From Albimonas sp963977235 (GTDB lineage Bacteria; Pseudomonadota; Alphaproteobacteria; Rhodobacterales; Rhodobacteraceae): 64,000 nt of DNA. The notes beneath the pieces were generated by a model, which was given only the letters and a program-made list of their open reading frames with translations, was not told where the DNA came from and made no database searches. Shown in pieces: positions 28,224 to 36,272 of this stretch. Numbering within the stretch: the stretch's first letter is position 1; the number at the start of each line of letters is the position of its first letter. The position numbers were made by a program, and so were the translations under genes. The stretch lies in the NCBI RefSeq assembly GCF_963977235.1, contig NZ_CAXBOD010000003.1:172377-236376 (forward strand), read 5' to 3'.

Positions 28224-29693
28224 TCAGCCGCCGCCCTGCGCCGCGCAGGCGGGCGCGGCGCCCCGCATCGAGAGCAGGTCGCGAAGGGTCTGCGCGGCAA
28301 GCGCGGCCTGGCGTGCGATCTCGGGGACGGCGGTGATCTCGAACAGGCTGCCCTGCCCCAGGGGGCCGAGCGCGAACAGCCCGCTGACGTCGCCGCCCTC
28401 GGGGCGCCAGAGCCGCCCGTCCGCCGAAACGCGCAGGCCGACGCCGGCGGGATCGGGCGCGGCGAGTCGCTGCTCGATCAGGCTCGCCAGCAGGGGCGAC
28501 GAGAGGTCCGGGCGGTGGCCCGAACAGTCGATGGCCAGATCGACGTCGAGCGAGGCGATCCCCCTCTCCCCCCGCCAGGCGACGCGCAGGCGGCAGGGGG
28601 CCTCGCCGCTCGCCGACAGGATCCGGCCGGCGCGCAGGCGGGTGCGGGGACGGGCGAGCTCGGCGGTCAGCCGCTCGTGCTGGGCGGGCGGCAGGCGGTG
28701 GCGATGCGCGTCCCAGAACGGGCGCAGGTGGCGCATGAAACGGGCGCGGTCCTCCTCGGTCAGCCCGTGCCAGATGTGCTGGGCGTGGGGGCGCAGGCGG
28801 TTGACCTCGCCCTGCCAGGGGCGCCCCGCGGCCTCCGCCGCCCGGGTTGCGGCGCGCAGGTCGCGCAGCAGGTCCGCAAGACGAACGCCGGCGGGGGTCC
28901 GCAGGGCCGGCGGGCGGGCCGCCGTCTCGGCATGGGCGCGGGGCGCGAGCGCCCGGCGGGAGATCACCTCGACCTGCGCCTCGCAGCCGTCGGCGCGCAG
29001 GCGCAGCAGCACGTCGGCCATGGTCAGGCCCGCGCCGATCAGCGCGACGCGGCGCAGCCCGGCAAGGTCGCGCGGCGCGATCGGCTCGTGGGGCGAGCGG
29101 CCGAAACGGGGCTGTGGATCGCCGTAGCCGGTGGCCAGCGCCACCGCATCGGCGTGCAGCTCCGGCCCCTCGTTCAGCGTCACGGAAAAGCCGCCGCCGG
29201 GGGCGGGCGAGATCCGGCGCGCCTCCCGCTCCAGCGTCTCGAGCGTGACATGGGGATGGGCGGCGACGGTCTGCGCCAGGCGGCGGCGGACATAGTTGGC
29301 GAACATGGCGCGGGGCGCGAAACTGTCGGCGATGGTCGCGAGGTCGGCGCCCGCCGCGCCGCTTGGCCCCAGGCCGGGGGCGCCGCAGGCGTCGTCGCCC
29401 AGCAGGCTCGCCATCCACTCGGCGAAGTCGCCCGGGCGGTCGTGGAAGATCGAGAGGTCGCGGGCCCGCACGTTCATCCGTTCGCCCGCCCGCGCCCGCC
29501 CGTAGGCGATCCCGCCCCCGCGGGAACGGTCGCGGTCCACGATCACCAGGCGAAGGCGGCCCTCGGCGGCCTCGATCAACGCAATGGCGGCCGCGGCGCC
29601 GGTGAAGCCGCAGCCCAGGATCGCGACGCACGGCGGCCCGCGCCGGGCCACCAGGCCGCGCACCCGCGCGAGGGTGTCGCGACGCTCAGCCAT
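28224..29693 (-). CDS. FAD/NAD(P)-binding protein (COG4529-like)
   Basis: This 489-residue protein has an N-terminal dinucleotide-binding fold (VAILGCGFTGAAAAIALIE), the VDRDRSRGGGIAYG segment, ALATGYGDPQPRFG and a second nucleotide fold (VALIGAGLTMADVLLRL). The pattern fits the FAD-NAD(P)-binding proteins related to hydroxyacylglutathione- or siderophore-type monooxygenases. Its ATG (29691-29693) overlaps the cysA stop by eight bases, so it is translationally coupled to the sulfate transporter operon. Whether it acts in sulfur metabolism is not known. Confidence 0.82.
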   Translation of the reverse strand: MAERRDTLARVRGLVARRGPPCVAILGCGFTGAAAAIALIEAAEGRLRLVIVDRDRSRGGGIAYGRARAGERMNVRARDLSIFHDRPGDFAEWMASLLGDDACGAPGLGPSGAAGADLATIADSFAPRAMFANYVRRRLAQTVAAHPHVTLETLEREARRISPAPGGGFSVTLNEGPELHADAVALATGYGDPQPRFGRSPHEPIAPRDLAGLRRVALIGAGLTMADVLLRLRADGCEAQVEVISRRALAPRAHAETAARPPALRTPAGVRLADLLRDLRAATRAAEAAGRPWQGEVNRLRPHAQHIWHGLTEEDRARFMRHLRPFWDAHRHRLPPAQHERLTAELARPRTRLRAGRILSASGEAPCRLRVAWRGERGIASLDVDLAIDCSGHRPDLSSPLLASLIEQRLAAPDPAGVGLRVSADGRLWRPEGGDVSGLFALGPLGQGSLFEITAVPEIARQAALAAQTLRDLLSMRGAAPACAAQGGG

Positions 29694-30768
29694 GGGCCGC
29701 CTGCCGGGCCGCCTGCGGTCGCGTCGCAACGCCGAGGCCGTCGAGCGGATAGAGGCGGAAGGCGAGCGGCCGGAACGCGACCTGCGCCCCCGGGGTTGCA
29801 GGATGGGCCAGCGGCAGGTCCAGCTCGACCCGCCGACGCGCCGCGCCCAGCTCCAGCTCCACCCGCCGCACGCCGGCGATGCGCCGCCCGCCCACGATCC
29901 GGCCCGAGAGCCCCGCCGCCCCGTCGCCCGCCAGCGTCTGGTGGGGGCGGAAGAACAGCTCGGCCGGCCCCTCCCAGTCGGCGCGCAGGCCGGTGGGGCG
30001 ATCGTCCAGCAGCACCTCCCCGCCGATGACCCGCACCGGCAGGCGCGAGCTTTCGCCGATGAACCCGTGCACGAAGGCCGAGGCGGGACGGTCGTAGACC
30101 TCGTCCGGAGCGGCCGCCTGCTCGATCCGGCCCTGGCTCATCACCACCACGCGGTCGGCCAGCTCCAGCGCCTCCTCCTGGTCGTGGGTGACGAAGACGG
30201 TGGTGTGGCCGGTCCGGTCGTGCAGCTCGCGCAGCCAGCGGCGCAGGTCGCGGCGCACCTGGGCGTCGAGCGCGCCGAAGGGTTCGTCCAGAAGCAGCAC
30301 CCGCGGCTCGATCGCCAGCGCCCGGGCGAGCGCCACCCGCTGGCGCTGGCCGCCGGAAAGCTGGGGCGGATAGCGTTTCTCGAGCCCGCCGAGCTGCACA
30401 AGCTCCAGCAGCTCGCGGGCGCGTCGGTCGATCTCGGCGCGCGCCGGGCGCAGGGCGCGCGGGCGGACCGAGAGGCCGAAGCCCACGTTCTCGAGCACCG
30501 TCATGTGGCGGAACAGGGCGTAGTGCTGGAACACGAAGCCCACCCGCCGGTCCTGCACCGACAGGCGCGAGGCGTCCTCGGCCCCGAACAGCACCCGGCC
30601 CGCGCAAGGCGCCTCGAGCCCCGCGATCAGCCGCAGAAGGGTGGTCTTGCCGGAGCCCGAGGGCCCCACCAGCGCCGCCAGCTCGCCCGAGGCGATGGCG
30701 AGCGAGACCTCATGCAGGGCCGGATGACGATCGAAGGCCTTGCGGACGTTTTCGACGCGGACTTCCAT
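29686..30768 (-). CDS. cysA: Sulfate/thiosulfate ABC transporter ATPase
   Basis: This 360-residue ATPase has Walker A GPSGSGKTT near residue 36, signature LSGGQRQRVALARA, Walker B VLLLDEPFGALD, the H-loop FVTHDQEEAL and a C-terminal TOBE-like regulatory domain (LFFRPHQTLAGDG), as in CysA. It is the fourth gene of cysP-cysT-cysW-cysA, 10 bases after cysW. Confidence 0.95.
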   Translation of the reverse strand: MEVRVENVRKAFDRHPALHEVSLAIASGELAALVGPSGSGKTTLLRLIAGLEAPCAGRVLFGAEDASRLSVQDRRVGFVFQHYALFRHMTVLENVGFGLSVRPRALRPARAEIDRRARELLELVQLGGLEKRYPPQLSGGQRQRVALARALAIEPRVLLLDEPFGALDAQVRRDLRRWLRELHDRTGHTTVFVTHDQEEALELADRVVVMSQGRIEQAAAPDEVYDRPASAFVHGFIGESSRLPVRVIGGEVLLDDRPTGLRADWEGPAELFFRPHQTLAGDGAAGLSGRIVGGRRIAGVRRVELELGAARRRVELDLPLAHPATPGAQVAFRPLAFRLYPLDGLGVATRPQAARQAAHG

Positions 30769-30778
30769 GAACGCCTCC

Positions 30779-31666
30779 TCAGCGCACGCGGCCGGGGGCG
30801 CCGCCGAGGCGGGCCTCCAGAACCGTCTTGAGAACCAGGGTGACCAGCGCCAGCAGCGCCAGCAGGGAGGCCACCGCGAAGGCGGCCTGGAAGTTGTATT
30901 CGTTGTAAAGAATCTCGACATGCAGCGGCATGGTGTTGGTCAGGCCGCGGATGTGTCCCGAGACGACCGAGACGGCCCCGAACTCGCCCATCGCGCGGGC
31001 GTTGCACAGCAGCACGCCGTAGAGCAGGCCCCATCTGGCGTTGGGCAGCGTCACCCGCAGGAAGGTCCGCCAACCCGAGGCGCCCAGCGACAGCGCCGCC
31101 TCCTCCTCGGTCACGCCCTGCGCCTGCATCAGGGGGATCAGCTCGCGCGCCACGAAGGGGACGGTGACGAAGACCGTGGCCAGCACGATGCCGGGGACCG
31201 CAAACAGGATCTGCACCCCGTGCGCGGCCAGCCACGGCCCCAACGCCGAGCCCGCGCCGAACAGCAGCACGTAGATCAGCCCCGCCACCACCGGCGAGAC
31301 CGAGAACGGCAGGTCGATCAGCGAGGTCAGCAGCGCCTTGCCGCGGAACTCGTGCTTGGCCACCGCCCAGGCGGCGGCGAGCCCGAAGACGCAGTTCAGC
31401 GGCACCGCGACCGCGGCGACCAGCAGCGTCAGCCTTGTCGCCGAGACCGCGTCCGGCTCGACCAGCGCTGCGGCCCAGGCGCCCAGGCCCGCCGACAGCG
31501 CCTGCGCGAAGACCGCCGCCAGCGGCGCCAGCAGGAACAGCAGCAGGAAGGCCAGCGCCGTCGCGATCAGCGCCGCGCGCACGGGCCGGGATTCCGTGGC
31601 GGCGTCCTGCATCGGGCCCTCGGGGAGCGTCTGCGGAAACCCCGCGGCGGGGGCAAGTTCAGCCAT
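30779..31666 (-). CDS. cysW: Sulfate ABC transporter permease CysW
   Basis: This 295-residue inner-membrane permease has six predicted helices. The family motif DLPFSVSPVVAGLIYVLLFG and the EAA coupling loop (EEEAALSLGASGWRTFLRVTLP) are visible, and NARAMGEFGAVSVVSGHIRG is diagnostic of CysW. Its start overlaps the cysT end by eight bases. Confidence 0.95.
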   Translation of the reverse strand: MAELAPAAGFPQTLPEGPMQDAATESRPVRAALIATALAFLLLFLLAPLAAVFAQALSAGLGAWAAALVEPDAVSATRLTLLVAAVAVPLNCVFGLAAAWAVAKHEFRGKALLTSLIDLPFSVSPVVAGLIYVLLFGAGSALGPWLAAHGVQILFAVPGIVLATVFVTVPFVARELIPLMQAQGVTEEEAALSLGASGWRTFLRVTLPNARWGLLYGVLLCNARAMGEFGAVSVVSGHIRGLTNTMPLHVEILYNEYNFQAAFAVASLLALLALVTLVLKTVLEARLGGAPGRVR

Positions 31667-32510
31667 GACCGTATCTCCGACGGCTCCAGGCCTGGAGCGA
31701 GTTGATCGAGAGCAGCATCGCAAACGAGATCGCCAGCATCAGCGCGGCGATGGCGGTGGCCGCGGCGTAGTTGAACTCCTCGAGCCGGATCACGATCAGC
31801 AGGGGCGCGATCTCGGACCGGTAAGGCAGGTTGCCGGCGATGAAGATGATCGAGCCGTACTCCCCCACCCCCCGCGCGAAGGCGAGCGCGAAGCCCGTCA
31901 GCAGGGCGGGCGAGAGCGCGGGCGCCAGGACCCCGAACACCGTCTGCCGGCGGGAGGCGCCCAGCGTGGCCGAGGCCTCCTCGATCTCGCGCTCGATCTC
32001 CTCCATCACCGGCTGCACGGTGCGCACCACGAAGGGCAGGCCCACGAAGACCAGCGCCACGACGATGCCGAGCGGCGTGTAGGCGACCTTCAGCCCCAGC
32101 GCGGCCAGCGGCGCCCCGATCCAGCCGTCGGCGGCATAGAGCGCGGTCAGCGCGATGCCGGCCACCGCGGTGGGCAGCGCGAAGGGCAGGTCCACGGCCG
32201 CGTTCAGCAGCGGCCGGCCGGGGAAGCGGTAGCGCACCAGCACCCAGGCGACGAGCGCCCCGAACACCACGTTCACCGCCGCCGCAGCCAGCGCGCAGCC
32301 AAAGCTGACCCGCAGGGCGGCGAGCGTGCGCTCGTCGCTCGCCAGGCGCCAGAATTCCGCCCAGCCCAGGTCCGCCGAGCGCCAGACCACGCCCGACAAC
32401 GGGATCAGCACCACCAGCGAGAGGTAGAGGAGGGTGAACCCGAGCGTCGGCCCGAAGCCCGGGATCACGCTCGGTCGCCGGAGGGCCGGCAGGGTCAGGG
32501 CGCGGGCCAT
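31659..32510 (-). CDS. cysT: Sulfate ABC transporter permease CysT (CysU)
   Basis: This 283-residue membrane permease pairs with CysW. It carries VDLPFALPTAVAGIALTALY, the EAA loop EIEEASATLGASRRQTVFGV and the CysT-type RGVGEYGSIIFIAGNLP. It starts one base after the cysP stop and overlaps cysW. Confidence 0.95.
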   Translation of the reverse strand: MARALTLPALRRPSVIPGFGPTLGFTLLYLSLVVLIPLSGVVWRSADLGWAEFWRLASDERTLAALRVSFGCALAAAAVNVVFGALVAWVLVRYRFPGRPLLNAAVDLPFALPTAVAGIALTALYAADGWIGAPLAALGLKVAYTPLGIVVALVFVGLPFVVRTVQPVMEEIEREIEEASATLGASRRQTVFGVLAPALSPALLTGFALAFARGVGEYGSIIFIAGNLPYRSEIAPLLIVIRLEEFNYAAATAIAALMLAISFAMLLSINSLQAWSRRRYGHG

Positions 32511-32511
32511 C

Positions 32512-33522
32512 TCAGCGCGCCGGACGATAGAGGCGGTCGAAGACCCCGCCCTCGGCAAAATGGGTCGCCTGCGCCTCGGCCCAGGAGCCGAAGACGTCCT
32601 CGACCCGCACCCGCGTCACCTCGGGGAACAGGCGCATGTGCTCGGGGTCGGCAAGCTCCGGCCGGGCGGGTCGGTAGTGGTGCTTGGCCGCCAGCTTCTG
32701 GCCCGTCTCCGAATAGAGGAAATCGAGATAGGCCTGCGCCGTCTGCGTCGTGCCGTTGGCCTCGGCGTTGGCCGCGACCAGCGCCACCGGCGGCTCGGCC
32801 AGGATCGAGACCGAAGGGACCACGATCTCGAACCCATCCGTCCCGAGTTCGTCGAGCGAGAGATACGCCTCGTTCTCCCAGGCCAGCAGCACGTCGCCGA
32901 TGCCCCGCCGGGTGAAGGTCAGGGTCGAGCCGCGCGCGCCAGTGTCGAGCACCGGAACGTTGGCGTAGAGCGAGGCGACGAAAGCCTCGACCTTCGCCTC
33001 GTCCCCGTCATAGGCCCCCAGCGCCCAGATCCAGGCCGCGAGGTAGTTCCACCGCGCCCCGCCCGAGGTCTTGGGATTGGGCGTGATCACCTGCACGTCG
33101 TCGCGCGCCAGGTCGTCCCAGTCCTCGATCCCCAGGGGGTTCCCCTTCCGCACCAGGAACACGATGGTCGAGGTGTAGGGCGAGGCGGCGTCGGGCAGTC
33201 GGCTCTGCCAGTCGGCGGGGAGCTTGCCGCTCAGCGCCGCGATCTGGTCGATGTCCACCGAGATCGCCAGCGAGACGATGTCCGCCGGCAGCCCGTCGAT
33301 CACCGAGCGGGCCTGTTTTCCCGACCCGCCATGGGACATTCTAATCTCGACCTCTTCGCCGGTCTTTTGCTTCCAGAAGGCGGTGAAGGCGGGGTTGATC
33401 TCGGCATAGAGCTCCCGCGTGGGATCGTAGCTGACGTTGAGCAGAGTGATCTGCGCCAGCGCGGATCCAGTCCCCATGACAAGGGCCAGGGCGACCAGGC
33501 GAACGGTTCGGGCGAGGGCCAT
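32512..33522 (-). CDS. cysP: Periplasmic sulfate-binding protein
   Basis: This 336-residue exported protein has a signal peptide cut after about residue 23 (GSALA-Q). Family motifs are LLNVSYDPTRELY, HGGSGKQARSVIDGLPADIV, VFLVRKGNPLGIEDW and PNPKTSGGARWNYL. It is the first gene of the operon and divergent from an Rrf2 regulator. Sbp and CysP cannot be separated with certainty by sequence alone. Confidence 0.93.
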   Translation of the reverse strand: MALARTVRLVALALVMGTGSALAQITLLNVSYDPTRELYAEINPAFTAFWKQKTGEEVEIRMSHGGSGKQARSVIDGLPADIVSLAISVDIDQIAALSGKLPADWQSRLPDAASPYTSTIVFLVRKGNPLGIEDWDDLARDDVQVITPNPKTSGGARWNYLAAWIWALGAYDGDEAKVEAFVASLYANVPVLDTGARGSTLTFTRRGIGDVLLAWENEAYLSLDELGTDGFEIVVPSVSILAEPPVALVAANAEANGTTQTAQAYLDFLYSETGQKLAAKHHYRPARPELADPEHMRLFPEVTRVRVEDVFGSWAEAQATHFAEGGVFDRLYRPAR

Positions 33523-33558
33523 CGGGCGTCTCCTTGCGACTCGATACCCCTTAATCTC

Positions 33559-33586
33559 TACCTTGTCTGTCTAGTTAAGCAAGATA
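33559..33586. promoter_or_regulatory. Candidate Rrf2 operator between cysP and the Rrf2 gene
   Basis: An imperfect inverted repeat, TACCTTG-N14-CAAGATA, lies in a clearly AT-richer patch of the divergent intergenic region. It is 28 bases long, the usual size of Rrf2-family sites, and sits 37 bases upstream of the cysP start. No footprint data are available from sequence. Confidence 0.4.
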
Positions 33587-33700
33587 TTAGTGCCAAGGCC
33601 GCGATCCACGCCGGCTGTGCCTTGTGGGCGGGGCGGTTCCGGGCTATCGGGAACCCTCCCCGCCGTTGTCGAGGAAGGCCGCTCCGGCCGCCGCAGCAGG

Positions 33701-34159
33701 ATGATCTCCCAGAAGGCCCAGTATGCGCTCCGCGCCCTGATCGAGCTCGCCAAGGCCGAGGCCGGCGAAGCGCGCCAGATCGGCGAGATCGCCGACGCCC
33801 AGGGCATCCCCAAGAAGTTCCTCGAGCAGATCCTGCTGGACCTCAAGCACCACGGCATCGTGCTGAGCAAGCGAGGCAAGGCGGGCGGCTACCTCCTGCT
33901 GCGCCCGGCCGACACCATCACCTTCGGGGAAGTGCTGCGGATCGTGGACGGACCGATCGCGCCCCTGCCCTGCCTGAGCCGCATCGCCTACCGCCGCTGC
34001 GACGGCTGCCCCGCGGACACCGCCCCGGACAGCGCCTGCGAGATCCGCCAGGTCTTCGCCCGCGTGGCCGACGCCAGCCGCCGGGTGCTCGACGGCGCCA
34101 CCATCGCCGAAGCCCTTTCCGGGGGCCCCGGCCTCGCTCGGGCCGCAGGCGAAGGCTGA
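33701..34159 (+). CDS. Rrf2-family transcriptional regulator, probable controller of cysPTWA
   Basis: This 152-residue protein has an N-terminal winged helix (SQKAQYALRALIELA; GIPKKFLEQILLDLKHHGIV; KRGKAGGYLL). A cysteine-rich segment lies near residues 88-110 (PCLSRIAYRRCDGCPAD, then SACEIR), giving four cysteines in the region where IscR/NsrR relatives bind an Fe-S cluster. CymR-type Rrf2 proteins control sulfur uptake, and the divergent position to cysP supports such a role here. The ATG at 33701 follows AGCAGG. Confidence 0.85.
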   Translation: MISQKAQYALRALIELAKAEAGEARQIGEIADAQGIPKKFLEQILLDLKHHGIVLSKRGKAGGYLLLRPADTITFGEVLRIVDGPIAPLPCLSRIAYRRCDGCPADTAPDSACEIRQVFARVADASRRVLDGATIAEALSGGPGLARAAGEG

Positions 34160-34250
34160 ACGGCGACGCGGGGGCGGCAGGCGAGCGCGTCCGCTCAGGG
34201 CTGCGTCCCCGGCGGCGACCCGCGGGGCGCGGACGATACGCGGACGATCC

Positions 34251-34290
34251 GGCGCGCGCCGGGGGGCGCGCGCCGGGGGGCGCGCGCCGG
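34251..34290. repeat. GC-rich short tandem repeat
   Basis: Three copies of GGCGCGCGCC are separated by GGGG runs, directly preceded by a duplicated CGCGGACGAT. The palindromic units could form strong hairpins in the 166-base gap between the Rrf2 gene and the convergent hydrolase. Confidence 0.7.
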
Positions 34291-34325
34291 TCGATCGGGG
34301 ACGGGACGTCCCGCCAGACCCGCCC

Positions 34326-35294
34326 TCAGGCCCGGAAGAAGGCGAGGAGGTCCGCGTTGATCTCGTCGGGGTGCGTCGTGCACATGCCGTGGTCGAAGCC
34401 CGGATAGGTCTTCAGCGTGCCGTTGCGCAGCAGCTTGACCGAGAGCGGGGCCGAGTCCGCATAGGGCACGATCTGGTCGTCGTCGCCGTGCATCACCAGG
34501 ACAGGGACCGCGATGGCCTTGAGATCCTCGGTGAAGTCGGTCTCCGAGAACGCCTTGATGCCGTCGTACTGGGGCCCGGCCCCGCCCATCATGCCCTGCC
34601 GCCACCAGTTCTGGATCACCCCCTGGCTGACCTGCGCGCCGGGGCGGTTGTAGCCATAGAACGGGCCCGCGGCGACGTCCCAGAAGAACTGGGCGCGGTT
34701 GGCGGCATGGGCGGCGCGAAAGCCGTCGAAAACCTCGATCGGCAGGCCGCCGGGGTTGGCCGCGGTCTTGACCATGATCGGAGGCACGGCGCCGATCAGC
34801 ACCGCCTTGCCGACGCGGCCGGGCTCGGCGCGGGCGACATAGCGGGCGACCTCGCCGCCGCCGGTCGAATGGCCCACGTGGATCGCGTCGCGCAGGTCCA
34901 GCGCCTTGACCAGCGCGGCAACGTCGGCGGCGTAACCGTCCATGTCGGCGCCCGCGCCGGTCTGGCTCGAGCGGCCGTGCCCGCGCCGGTCATGGGCGAT
35001 CACCCGGAACCCGTGGGCCCGGAAGAACAGCATCTGCGCGTCCCAGTCATCCGCGCTCAGCGGCCAGCCGTGGTGGAACACGATGGGCCGGGCGTCGCGC
35101 GGGCCCCAGTCCTTGTAGAAGATCTCGGCGCCGTCGGCGGCGGTCACATAGCCCATGGTCAGCTCCTGCTGTTCGGGGTCGGAGAAAGAGGCGGCCTGCG
35201 CGGCGGGGGCGGCGGCAAGCGCCAGGCCGGCGCCGCCCGCGAGCAGCGCGTCGCGCCGGGAGAGGCCGCGGATCGAAGAAGACGCGGGGGTCAT
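34326..35294 (-). CDS. Tat-exported alpha/beta hydrolase, non-haem chloroperoxidase type
   Basis: This 322-residue protein has a twin-arginine leader (SRRDALLAGGAGLALAAAP, residues 12-31). The hydrolase domain has the nucleophile Ser in VGHSTGGG, the Asp in MHGDDDQIVP and the His in GFDHGMCTTHP, the pattern of cofactor-free haloperoxidase/esterase enzymes. Its ATG overlaps the MBL gene stop (ATGA at 35291-35294). The substrate is unknown. Confidence 0.88.
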   Translation of the reverse strand: MTPASSSIRGLSRRDALLAGGAGLALAAAPAAQAASFSDPEQQELTMGYVTAADGAEIFYKDWGPRDARPIVFHHGWPLSADDWDAQMLFFRAHGFRVIAHDRRGHGRSSQTGAGADMDGYAADVAALVKALDLRDAIHVGHSTGGGEVARYVARAEPGRVGKAVLIGAVPPIMVKTAANPGGLPIEVFDGFRAAHAANRAQFFWDVAAGPFYGYNRPGAQVSQGVIQNWWRQGMMGGAGPQYDGIKAFSETDFTEDLKAIAVPVLVMHGDDDQIVPYADSAPLSVKLLRNGTLKTYPGFDHGMCTTHPDEINADLLAFFRA

Positions 35295-36112
35295 GTCGGG
35301 ATCCTTTCAGGGAGGGAGGGGAGGAAGCGGTAGGCCGCGCCGCGGCGCTCGACCCGGCCCGGGCCGGAGCGGGTCCAGTGGTATCCGAGCACCTGCATCC
35401 GCGCGCTCGCCGCGCGATCGAGCAGGCGCCGGCGGGTCTCGAGCGCGAGGTCGGGGTCCGTGTCGAAGCCGAAGCGCCAGCCCGGATTCTCGAAGAAGAT
35501 GACGTCGTGGGTGCAGGCGTCGCCGACCAGCAGCAACGGCTCGGGCCCGTCGAGCTCGACCGACATGTGCCCGGGCGTGTGGCCGGGGGTGGAGACCAGC
35601 CGCACGCCGGGCGCGACCTCGTCGCCGCAGACGTGGCGGCGCACGCGATCCTCGACCGCCAGAAGGTCGCGCCGGGCGCCGCGGGCGAAGGCGTGCAGGG
35701 CGGGGGCGCGTCGCGCCTCGAAGCGGGGATCGGTCCAGAAATCCCATTCCTCGCGGCCGACGTGCCAGGTCGCCTCGGGGAACAGGAGGGTCCCGTCGGG
35801 CTGGAGGGCGCCGCCGGAGTGGTCGGGATGGGCGTGGGTGAGGATCACCCGCGTGACCGCGCGCCGGTCGATGCCGGCGGCGGCGAGATTGCCCGCCAGG
35901 CGACCGAGGCTGGCCTGGAAGGCGTCGCCGGCGCCGACGTCGACGACGATCAGCTCCTCGCCCGCCCGGATCACCGGCACGTTCGCGCGCACCTGCGCGC
36001 CGGCCGCGTCGCCGCCGAGCCGGCGCAGCATGGCAAGGCGGGGACCCTCCTGCGCCTCGGGCATCAGGATCTCGGCGCCGAGGGTCAGCGCGCCGTCGCT
36101 GAGGATCGTCAC
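35291..36112 (-). CDS. MBL-fold metallo-hydrolase (start displaced by a frameshift)
   Basis: The 273 residues in this frame contain the zinc ligands HAHPDHSGG, the third His in TPGHTPGHMS, an Asp in LLVGDACTHD and a C-terminal His (GYHWTRSG). The frame opens at GTG 36110-36112 without a ribosome-binding site, and coding sequence clearly continues upstream (PPVFRHGRFEV). An ATG with GGAGG at 36190-36192 would join this frame if the C7 tract (36176-36182 on the plus strand G7) had one more base. It is therefore either a frameshifted gene, a slippery tract or a sequencing error. Confidence 0.75.
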   Translation of the reverse strand: MTILSDGALTLGAEILMPEAQEGPRLAMLRRLGGDAAGAQVRANVPVIRAGEELIVVDVGAGDAFQASLGRLAGNLAAAGIDRRAVTRVILTHAHPDHSGGALQPDGTLLFPEATWHVGREEWDFWTDPRFEARRAPALHAFARGARRDLLAVEDRVRRHVCGDEVAPGVRLVSTPGHTPGHMSVELDGPEPLLLVGDACTHDVIFFENPGWRFGFDTDPDLALETRRRLLDRAASARMQVLGYHWTRSGPGRVERRGAAYRFLPSLPERIPT

Positions 36113-36192
36113 CTCGAAGCGGCCGTGCCGGAAGACGGGGGGCGCGGAGCGAGGCGGGGGGGCGGCGTCTCGATCGGGGGGGCGAGGGTCAT
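36113..36192 (-). other. Out-of-frame N-terminal segment of the MBL-fold gene
   Basis: ATG 36190-36192 is preceded by GGAGG at 6 bases, but its frame meets TGA after 27 codons. One extra base in the 7-base homopolymer would give a continuous N-terminus MTLAPPDRDAAPPPRSAP leading into the MBL domain. Confidence 0.6.
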
Positions 36193-36272
36193 GGCGGCCT
36201 CCGTGAGGGTCAGGGCGGCGGCGAGGCGGGCCTGCCTCGCCGCCGGAGCTGGCGGGGTCAGAAGGGACGGGG

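Noticed and set aside
26487..30029. A 1180-codon plus-strand open frame across the SLC13-type permease and flavoprotein genes
   Set aside because: It spans two clear genes and an intergenic gap on the opposite strand and shows only Arg/Gln/Gly-rich shadow composition.
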